Origin: Lachnospiraceae bacterium
Lineage (GTDB): Bacteria; Bacillota; Clostridia; Lachnospirales; Lachnospiraceae
Reading direction: 5' to 3'
Assembly (NCBI GenBank): GCA_910576125.1
Contig: CAJTHM010000023.1
Span: forward strand, 1-64,000
DNA: 64,000 nt
The notes beneath the pieces are model-generated. The model was not told the origin of the DNA, searched no databases, and worked only from the letters and a program-made list of their open reading frames with translations. Positions 45,471 to 54,011 of this stretch are shown here, piece by piece. Numbering within the stretch: position 1 is the stretch's first letter; each line of letters opens with the position of its first letter. The position numbers and the translations under genes were made by a program.

Positions 45471-45620
45471 TTATTCAATTTTTATTGGTTCTTTTTGGGG
45501 AGTAAACGTAGCCACAAAATTTTCTGCCTCTTTAATTTTTTCCTTATCATTGGTGTCCTCTAAATCAATCTTTAGTTCTTTAAACATTTCATCCATCTTT
45601 TTGTAAAATAATTCTGGCAT
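45471..45620 (-). CDS. Small acidic intron-encoded protein
   Basis: A 49-aa charged protein starting MPELFYKKMDEMFKELK, mostly helical, ending TPQKEPIKIE. ATG 45620 has GGGAGG about 12 bases upstream; the longer frame to 45677 has no site. It is 66 bases after the intron membrane protein and probably in the same transcript, which ends at the terminator 45393-45419. No HNH, GIY-YIG or LAGLIDADG motif. Function unknown. Confidence 0.55.
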   Translation of the reverse strand: MPELFYKKMDEMFKELKIDLEDTNDKEKIKEAENFVATFTPQKEPIKIE

Positions 45621-45686
45621 AATGGTTGTTACCTCCCAAACCTCAACGGTTTTGTTTATTATATCATACAATCTCAAAAATGTATA

Positions 45687-46766
45687 CTATTTTTTATTTA
45701 ATCTATCGACAAAATCACTTATTAAACTTTTAATTTCATATTCTAAATCTGTAAATTGGTCTAGTTCTGAAGTTTGAACACTAAATACTATTACATAATT
45801 TTGATTTGAAATATTTGCATGAAAACTCACATAGGCTCTTCCATTCTTCTTGAGAGAATTTCTTGTATACTTAAATACAAATGTATCTTTTAATAAAATA
45901 CTACTTAATATGCCAGTTCTTTTGCCATTCAACAAAAAATATTCTATTTCTTTTTTAGTTTCTCCTAATATTGTATTATCAATAGTTGTCGTAGATAATC
46001 TTCTGGCAAGTCTTATCAATAAAGTCAATATTCTATATTCCGTAAAATGTCTATTTTGAATACATGACACGTCAGGGAGGCTGATTAAATCATTATAATA
46101 CTTTTTAAAAAGTTCTGTTATTTCGGAAACAATATAATTTATTAACGTATCTTTCTCTCTATTATTGTCTAAAGCATCTGTAGACAATTTTTTCCAAGTA
46201 CTAATTATATCAGCTAATTTATTATAATCAAAATAATCAAATTCATAATATGTCTGAGCTAGATTATTGATATCTATTCCTTCATATACATAACCAGAAT
46301 CATAAATTACTTTAATAATAACATTATCATTAATTCGTTTAATAGAGTATTGGTATATTTGCGCACTTTCTACCAAAGCGTTATTTTGCACAAAACCAAA
46401 CAATACATCATTAAATCTTAATACTCTATTAAATTTAGCGAAATCACCACTTCTATTTAAGACAATACCAGAGGTATGGTTTAACTGTGCTTCTTTTTCT
46501 TTGATTATCTCTTTTTTATTCTCAATTTCATTTCTCAAATTTTGTATTCTATTTGTTAACTCTGTATATACAATAGAAAAAATAATCCAAAATATGATAA
46601 ATGCCAAAATAACAACTGGATTTTCTATCATATAATTTATAAAAGAAGGAAATTTTTCATTTGGCTGTGTTACTAAAATTGTTAGCAACCATCCTACAAT
46701 TAATGTTATAATTGGTGATATAGGGTTAAGTAATGTTAAAACAGTATTTTTTATAATTCTTCTCAT
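45687..46766 (-). CDS. Intron-encoded two-TM membrane protein
   Basis: A 359-aa protein with two TM helices near residues 12-33 (PIITLIVGWLLTILV) and 46-66 (VVILAFIIFWIIFSIVY), a coiled coil at about 68-98 (LRNEIENKKEIIKEKEAQL), and a ~260-residue cytosolic domain of mixed strands and helices. No homing endonuclease, reverse transcriptase or nuclease motif is visible. ATG 46766 is chosen for GGGGG just upstream; in-frame starts at 46772 and 46802 are alternatives. TATAAT boxes at 46801-46806 and near 46855 suggest its own promoter. It is strikingly AT-rich compared with the surrounding tape-measure exons, so it was acquired separately. Confidence 0.7.
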   Translation of the reverse strand: MRRIIKNTVLTLLNPISPIITLIVGWLLTILVTQPNEKFPSFINYMIENPVVILAFIIFWIIFSIVYTELTNRIQNLRNEIENKKEIIKEKEAQLNHTSGIVLNRSGDFAKFNRVLRFNDVLFGFVQNNALVESAQIYQYSIKRINDNVIIKVIYDSGYVYEGIDINNLAQTYYEFDYFDYNKLADIISTWKKLSTDALDNNREKDTLINYIVSEITELFKKYYNDLISLPDVSCIQNRHFTEYRILTLLIRLARRLSTTTIDNTILGETKKEIEYFLLNGKRTGILSSILLKDTFVFKYTRNSLKKNGRAYVSFHANISNQNYVIVFSVQTSELDQFTDLEYEIKSLISDFVDRLNKK

Positions 46767-46869
46767 TATCATCCCCCAATCATCAGTATCATAATATCCC
46801 ATTATATACCAACAATCGACAGATTACCATTCAGAACATACATTTGTAGTACAATTATAAAGTTTTGTT

Positions 46870-46883
46870 TCATCTAAAATCAG
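46870..46883 (-). repeat. 5' arm of the intron's long-range stem
   Basis: TCATCTAAAATCAG on the plus strand; pairs with 45372-45385 over 14 bases without mismatch in the minus-strand RNA. It separates the 5' catalytic part (46884-46972) from the cargo. Confidence 0.8.
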
Positions 46884-46972
46884 TCTTTCCTCGGTCTCTG
46901 CGTTCCCATGCGCCTTTGACCGATATAGTTACTTTGTGCATCCTACATCACTGTAGGAGAGGGCAGCACTTT

Positions 46973-49900
46973 ACCCTTCCGGAACTAATCGCACTGCTCA
47001 TCTGGTTCACAAGCTGTGCCTTTTCATTCTCCAACAGCCCCAACTGTTTCTGGGACTGGTCTATCTGCGCCGTATAGAACGACTCGCCAATCAGTTCACC
47101 GGCTTCCTTCAATAAGTCTATCTGCTTGGATATCAGGCTCTTGCTGTCGTCACGGAGATTGAACTGGTTGCTGAAGTCGTCCATGACGTTGTTGAACTTC
47201 TCTAATTCAAGCTGCCTGATTTCCTTCTTCAATTCAGCCAGTTCCTGCTGGCAGTCTGATACCTTTCCAGCCCATTCCTCATATTCCTTTATCGCTTCAA
47301 CGACATCCTTGGTGCCATCACCTACAAAATCTGTAAGCGCGACTGCACCGTCCTTCACCTTTGCGGCTATGTCTGCTGGCAGTTTGGATAACGCTTCGTT
47401 CGCTTTCTGCGTGTACATCGCAAGGGCATCGGTATAGTTATTGAACTTCTCCTCTGTCACGCCCAGTTCGGCATCTACCAGCGTGTTCTTCGCGAACGCC
47501 CCTGACACGCTGTCCAGGCTCGTCTTCAAAAGGGACAGCACATCGTTCAGTGCCTCTATCCTGCGCTCGAAGAAGTCCACCGTATCCTCGAACTCTGATT
47601 TCGCGGAATCCGTGCCTGTCTTGTCTTTCAGCGCATCGTTCAGCTTCTCTTTCTCTTTTTCAAGGTCTTTTATCTTGTCTGCATAGCCATGCCCACCGAT
47701 TCCTCCATTATTGTCGAATGTCAGCTGCAGGTTCTTCAGTATCTCAATCTGGGAGTCTATGTTGGATATCGCATCGATATACCCTTGGATGTCAGTTTCC
47801 AGCCCAGACTTGAACTCCCCAAGGCTGATGTCGCCGGCAAGATAGCTGGAAGTGGTAGGGGTGAATCCGTTCGCGCTCGTGGATACGGATATGCCGCCGT
47901 TATTGATTCCGCCTACGGCACTGTACACCTTGTCCATGGCACCTGATACGGTTCCTGTAGCCATCTCAGCGATAGCCTTTGCTACATCCGCCGCCTTCTG
48001 CATGATTCCGCTGAGGGACTGCTGTGCGTTCACGGAGTTTATCCTCATGCTCTCAGCCATGCTGGCCGCTGCCTTTGCCATGTTGGACGCGATGTCGCTT
48101 GCCACTGTGGCGGCATAGATATTGAAGTCAGTGGCGTTCTGCGCTTTGGACTGCGTGGCCTGTGCATAGGATTCCACCGTCTGCCTGTCTTTCTCTATCT
48201 CAGCTTCCAATTCGGCATTCAGCACCTCAATCTGGTGCCTTGCCTCCTCCTCGCTTATCTGTCCCTTTGCCTTGCCTACCTGGTTGGCAATCTCAAGTTC
48301 TGCGATGGCAGTCTCTTTCTTCGCCTCCAATACAGCCTTGTCTGCTTCAAGCTTTGCAATCTGCGCGTCTATGACGGACTTGTCGCCATCAAGTATGTTC
48401 TTTACGACTTCTTCATTCAGTTTAATTTGCCCATTGGCTGTCACTTCTGCATTTGTCAGTATCTCAGGATACATCTTTGCAAGTTCAGCGGCCGCTGTTG
48501 CTGACATGGTAAGCCCGTCCGCGACTGCCTCCTGCACCTTCGCCAGGTTCTCGAATTGGTTCGTCACACCATCGATGACGTTCGCAGTGTCATTCCATGT
48601 AGAACCTATTGTTGTGGCATATGCCTCGATTCCAGAATCGCCGTAGGAACTTAACCGTTGGAGCGAATCTATCAATAAGTCAACCTGTTGGCGTTCTTCA
48701 TCTGTTGACAATGCATCCTTCAATCCGTTCAGGCTTTGGATTAGGGAATCAGGCTGCTGTGCTATGAGCATACTCAAGCCTTCTGACAGGTTCCCGAATC
48801 CGTCTGCCGCCAGGTCTATGTAGGGGACTAGTTCAGGGAATTGCTGCATCAGGTCTAGGACTTGTATCTTGTCAAGTTCGCCTTTGTTGAATGAGTCCAG
48901 GGCGGTGCGGAGAGTGGTGATAGCGGACTGGATGTCGTCTATGGATTCTTCGTAGGTGGAGAAGTCGAAAGTCTGAGTCTTGCCACTTTCATCTTTTATA
49001 CGCTGAATCTCTTTCAAGAGTTCATCGAATGTGATATCCCCTACATTTTCAATGCTGTACGCAATCTCTAAATCCTCTGGAGCAATCTTACTGATATTGT
49101 CTTCACCAAATAGTCCCGCCAACTGCTGATAGCTCTCTGACTGTACAATCCCCATTTCCTGCAGCAAGTTAATCAGCTGGCTTATTTCCATCCCATATTC
49201 CCTGGCTGTGTTCTTTAGTGACTCATAGGATGCAATCTGTTGGTCAGTTGCTACGTCTGCATTAAAACCTGATAAGCTTTCTGTAGAGATTCCACCGAAA
49301 CCGGATAATGCTGTTTCAACTTTATCCTTCAGTCCACCCGCATTCGGCTCAAAATCAACCTTGAACTGCCATTCACTTACTTCCTGCTGTAATGATGGGT
49401 ACATGTTACGGAAGAAATCCTTGACAGCCTGATCTACATTTTCATCACGCAGCACTGAATTAAGTGTTTCTGCAAAAACAGCTGTAGATTCTGTAATGGC
49501 TGTTCCATCGCCGGATTCAAATGCCTTTTTATATTCTGAATACGCTTCATTAACATCATGCCAGCTGTCTGCCAGTTCCTCATTTGCAAAGATTCTGTCC
49601 TGTAGGATGTATGTATCCCAGATATCCTGATAGCTTTCAAGCGTTTCCTTAACTTCATTTGCCCTGTTCGTCAGGCTTTTTAGGAATTCATCAGGCGCAT
49701 CGTAATCACCGGCTATTTTCTGGATATTTAAAATATCATCATATACATTTTCAAGACTGCCACTTAGCATGATAGCACCATTGGCTGTTTCATCATATCT
49801 GTATCCGGCTGCCTCCAGGGCATCTATCAGTTCTGCATTCTGTCCGAAATCGGCGAGAAGACCATTTACACTGGTCTGGACATCTTCCATCTCGCCAACC

Positions 49901-52446
49901 ATGCGGTCAATATTATCCTTATAACCATCCCGCCAGTTTGCAAAATCATTTAGAAGACCGCCATCATTAAGTTCATTCTTTGTGACTTGCCACTGTTTCT
50001 CTGTAAGCCTGTCAAAAGCATCTGCCTGTCCGTTAATTGCATCTGTGATAGCATATATGCTATCCTGTTCTGTGCCATATTTCTCAATCAGTTCGTCTTG
50101 AATCGTCATGAGGTTCTTACGTGCTTCAGTAACATCGGAGATTGATGCGCCGCTATCGTTGATAGTTTTGTATAATTCTTCAATTTTGGATTTATAGCTT
50201 TCAATATCTAATGCTGAAGATTTGAATTCTGCACCTAAGTCTTTAGCATTCTCTGCCACTGTATCAGACATTTGGGACAGTTCATATAAAGTCGAGATTG
50301 CCTTGACAGAAGCCTGTATTGCAACACCGATACCAAAGCTTATAGCGGCATTCAGCAATACTGTCTTCAGACGTAGGGCATCTGTTTCAACTCCAGCCGC
50401 ATTGAGGAATGATTTATAGCCGGATAATGAAGCAGGGGCATCTTTGGAGCATGTTGATAGATATGCTTTCAATTGGGCATTGTTTTGGACTACAGATTCA
50501 CCGAATTTATTGATATCAGTGTTACCTATCACTAATCTTTGATTCCATTTAAGAATAGCTCCTTCTGCTTCCGCAAAGTGCTTCTTCAGATTCTTGATAT
50601 TCGTTATATCTATGCCGAAGATATTTCCCTGAATGTCAAACTTTCCCTTATCCTTGTTATATATTTGCGTAATCCCGTAATCCTTATTCATAGCCGTCAT
50701 TGCTGTATTCACCGTGGTAAGCATAACCGGAATCTCACCGACTGCGTCAATCAACGACTCGGCTCCTTGAACCATCCTATCAAAGAATGAAATGCCACCC
50801 ATTATAGCTTCTTTATTTGTAAGAGAATTAACAAAAGAGTCCCAAGAATTCTGCAATGAATTTAAGCGTCCTTCCCATGACTTTGCAGTCTTCTCAGCTT
50901 CTCTTGACATAGAACCCAAGCCATTGGCATAATCATCAAGCATCTTCTCATAAAGATCATAGTTCTCCAGAATTGCATTTAAAGCGTTTGCTCTATATTT
51001 TCCGCCTATTGAACTCAGCAAATTGGCGCGCTTTGCATCCGATTCATCAAGTTGAGTATAGGCTTCTGACAGTTCCTTGATAATCTGCATTGGTTCCTTT
51101 AAAGAAACAATACCATCCTTTACAGTGGACAGTGATACACCTAATTCGGCACAGGCTTTTTCATATTTGGTAAGGGAGTCTGTATCAATTTCTTCACCGT
51201 CAATTTCACCTGTCACTTGCTGCAAATTCATCAAAATCCCTTTGAATGCATTTGCCATTTCGCTTCCAGAACGTTGAGTGACTGCAATCATGGTAGCAAC
51301 AGCAGCAGTAGTCTCATTCACTTCCATACCAGCACTAGCAGCCTGTGAACCGACAATCGACATAGCTGTTCCCAATTCAGTCATATTGACTGCATTGTTG
51401 TCTGCGATATAGTTCGCCCCGTCCAAAGTCTTCGTAAGTTCTTCAATTGAACCGTTAAGTTTGTACGCTTTATCCGTGGCGATGATATACTGGTTTGCTA
51501 ATTCCGCAGTCATATCACCTGCACCTTGAGCGGCAGTACTTAACTCTGCCATGGCTTCAGCATTCTGGTATCCAGCGCGAGACATATCCTGAACACCAGT
51601 TAAATAATCAGTGGCTGTTTTCCCATATTTACTAGCTACATTGAATGAATTACTACCAATTTGAGCTAATTCTATTTTTGATAATCTGTCATTAGTTTTA
51701 CTGATTTCAACCAATATACTATCAATGGTCTTTAAATTTGTAAAGGATTGCCGGAACTGATTCACTGCCATAGAGGCTATTCCAAATACTGACCCTATTT
51801 TCGTTACATGAGATAGCATATCCTTGATTTTATCAGCAGTACTCTTGCTTGCAAATCCTGTTGAACTGACCTGTGATTTAAAAAGCTGAAAATTTTCTGT
51901 AGCCGTCTGCAAGCTTTTCTTGTCATTAATTGCATCAATAAGGGTTCTGACCTTTTCAGCCTCATCAATCAATGCGGAAGACTCACTTATCTTAGAGTGT
52001 TTATTCAGATATGTGGTCAAGTCATTGGATAGCTTTTCCCTTTTTAATGAGAAATCTACTACTACTGGGCTTTTATTGGCTATAGCCTGTACATCCGCAA
52101 TAACCTTTTTAACTTTTAATTTTGTTTTGTTTTCGTCAATACTTAATAAATCAATATCCTTATATGTCGTACTCCTTAAGGTCTTGTTAATCTCACTTTT
52201 CAGGTTTTTATCGTCAATCTTTGCCTTTAATTTAAGAGTGGACAGCTGTCCATTCATCTGCTTGATATAAGCATTCAATTCTTTCTTTGATTCTGCCTTG
52301 CTGAATGTCGCAACTAGCTTCAATGAATTTACAGCTGTTTGCAATGCCTTGATGTCAGCATTTATCATCTTCTTACTTTTTGCTTGGTCTAACAAGGCAG
52401 TCAATTTTATTACAAACTCATTATCCAATGCTAAAAACACCTCCAT
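46973..52446 (-). CDS. Phage tail tape-measure protein, 5' exon
   Basis: 1824 codons plus two bases, continued by exon two at 45170 for a 2516-aa protein. The TP901-type tape-measure domain is at about residues 215-430 (QFRQSFTNLKTIDSILVEISK, LTGVQDMSRAGYQNAEAM, GSQAASAGMEVNETTAAVATM). A hydrophobic stretch is near 690-715. The rest is long helices, as expected of a ruler protein. Without splicing the frame reads only 11 codons past Gly-Arg (to 46948), a premature end. The exact start is uncertain: ATG 52446 opens the frame, but GGAGGTG lies inside it before TTG 52428, which matches the MALDNEFVIKL start of relatives. Confidence 0.88.
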
Positions 52447-52523
52447 TTTTTTGCATAATAAAAGAGAGACTATCGAAACAATCTCTCCTATAATGTTTCC
52501 TTATTCATTTTCTTAGTTTACAG

Positions 52524-53027
52524 CTAAAATTTACGTTTGCATCTCACGCAAACACGATTGTACCCATTTGTGGCAAATCCTGTTAATAGACTGAATTTTT
52601 TTGGAACCAATTGCACCTCACTGCTTCGGCAATATGGGCATCTTACTTTTTGTACCTCTTTAGGCTCTTCGAATGCATCAGGCACATAAGTGCGTAATAT
52701 CCTTTTTACCTCGTCAAGCCCACATTCAGATTCTGGTGGTGCTTTGAATTCCTTAATGAGATAAAAAACATCTCCATGCTCATTTAAATCTATTGGCTTA
52801 TCTTCCAAGCAAGTTGTTTTACCATTATTGCTTTTATATCCATAATAATACCAAGTAATCCAATCGGGATGTTCTTCCTTATCTCCTACAACACCTAAAT
52901 TATCCTCCCCAGAATCTTTTAACAAAGATTTCTCACATACTGGACATATATTAGGGTCTGCTTTCTTAGCTAATACAGTTTCATCAAACGTTGATTTACA
53001 GTGCGGACAAAGAATTGTTCTTCCCAT
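52524..53027 (-). CDS. Two-zinc-ribbon element protein
   Basis: A 167-aa protein with an N-terminal zinc ribbon (LCPHCKSTFDE...CPVCEKS) and a C-terminal one (RCPYCRSSEVQ...CVRCKRKF). The middle holds an aromatic strand (WITWYYYGYKS). Such double ribbons usually bind nucleic acid or act as adaptors. ATG 53027 follows a G-rich tract (GGGGGA) serving as ribosome site. It lies just upstream of the tape-measure gene. No specific family is assigned. The 268 bases to the next gene upstream show no clear gene. Confidence 0.6.
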   Translation of the reverse strand: MGRTILCPHCKSTFDETVLAKKADPNICPVCEKSLLKDSGEDNLGVVGDKEEHPDWITWYYYGYKSNNGKTTCLEDKPIDLNEHGDVFYLIKEFKAPPESECGLDEVKRILRTYVPDAFEEPKEVQKVRCPYCRSSEVQLVPKKFSLLTGFATNGYNRVCVRCKRKF

Positions 53028-53296
53028 TCCCCCAAATCCCCCTATCACACTACTCCCTTAACTTGACTACAATTATACCACCTCTTTCCCCATCCCACAA
53101 GTATTTTCACGCCAAAATCGAACATATTTTCTCCCAAATTAAAATCCAGCAGTTCTAATTCATCCATATTCATTCTTTCTCCATTATTCAGTTGTCTTTG
53201 ATTGGTTTTCCAGCCTGATATTGGCTACTTTGATTGTTTGATTAAGGAACATGATTTTCAGATTTAATCAATATTGCGCAATACTAATAGTTACTT

Positions 53297-53482
53297 CTAA
53301 AAGAGACTATTATCCAGATAATCATTCAGTGCTTGTAGGGTAGATTCCCACAGTTTCTTCTTCCCTAACTTGAAGTCCGAGAGCAGCTGTTTGGGAACCC
53401 CAATTTGATTTGCAATGTATGTCTGTTTTTCACGTTCCGCACGTTTTATCAGTTTCTGGCGGACTACTTCTTGGTCTAACAT
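53297..53482 (-). CDS. Short HTH protein
   Basis: A 61-aa protein with one helix-turn-helix: KQTYIANQIGVPKQLLSDFKLG, then a helix WESTLQALNDYLDN. This looks like a Cro/CI-type fold used by small phage repressors or Cro proteins. ATG 53482 has AAGGAGA upstream. It stands alone between the zinc-ribbon gene and an unclear region. It may regulate the element, though a true repressor/integrase pair is not evident. Confidence 0.65.
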   Translation of the reverse strand: MLDQEVVRQKLIKRAEREKQTYIANQIGVPKQLLSDFKLGKKKLWESTLQALNDYLDNSLF

Positions 53483-53640
53483 AAAGATAATCTCCTTCCT
53501 TGATTTCTATTATAATATATACTTTTTGTCATAATAAAAACACTACTTAAATGGCAGCGTCCTTGTTATTTATTAATCCCTAATTCTTTACGAAAATATT
53601 GCAATGTTGGATATCAAGCATATTTTAATGCTAATCAGCA

Positions 53641-53967
53641 TTACACCAGAAAAAGTATCATACATTTTAATTGGCACCCGGTAATGTACTCGCCTGTTAC
53701 CGGATGCCGTCCAATATATTGTGGAGTTACATTGGATTCCCGCGCCACACAGCCCCTTCTGAAGACTGCATGGCACGGAATGTTGCTGTGGTCTGTATCC
53801 CATTGCGGAGTTTTAGGATACATAATGGTTGGATATGGCTTTGACACACATACCAACCTATACATGGAGAATTTATTGGGAACTACAATATTAAATATTA
53901 CAGTGAGTTTGGCTTGCATTGGCGGCTTTCCATGGTCTGGATTTTCCACGATGCCAGACACCGCCAA
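53641..53967 (-). CDS. Possible small element protein
   Basis: A 108-codon frame (TTG start; an ATG at about 53917 is an alternative) whose C-terminal half looks coding: YPKTPQWDTDHSNIPCHAVF, RGCVARESNVTPQYIGRHPV. A plus-strand frame covers the same bases but is poorer. No ribosome site is convincing and no domain is known. The interval 53483-54011 otherwise shows nothing recognisable. Confidence 0.3.
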   Translation of the reverse strand: MAVSGIVENPDHGKPPMQAKLTVIFNIVVPNKFSMYRLVCVSKPYPTIMYPKTPQWDTDHSNIPCHAVFRRGCVARESNVTPQYIGRHPVTGEYITGCQLKCMILFLV

Positions 53968-54011
53968 TGCCGATAGTACGATGCAACAAACAATCCTTGG
54001 GGAGACCCTAC

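Larger units (their letters stand above)
45171..46972 (-). ncRNA. Group I intron in the tape-measure gene
   Basis: 1802 bases. The 5' exon ends AGGGT; just inside the intron is GCCCT, giving a P1 helix with the required U.G pair at the splice site. The intron ends in G (CAGATTG, 45171) and exon two begins ACAG. Joining 46973 to 45170 restores one 2516-aa frame (GT+A = Val). The 3' part has GACTG, a hairpin capped by a GCAA tetraloop (CATATG arms), then GAAGATCCAGTCCG: a P7 pairing and J8/7 typical of phage group I introns. A P4/P5-like CGGTC...GACCG is near the 5' end. A 14-bp stem (46870-46883 with 45372-45385) loops out the cargo genes, as in P6a of phage td-type introns. Confidence 0.85.

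Noticed and set aside
45171..46972. Group II intron or simple IS insertion as the cause of the tape-measure split
   Set aside because: No reverse transcriptase, no GUGYG 5' end, no transposase, no terminal repeats or target duplication. The exact in-frame join and U.G/terminal-G pattern fit group I.
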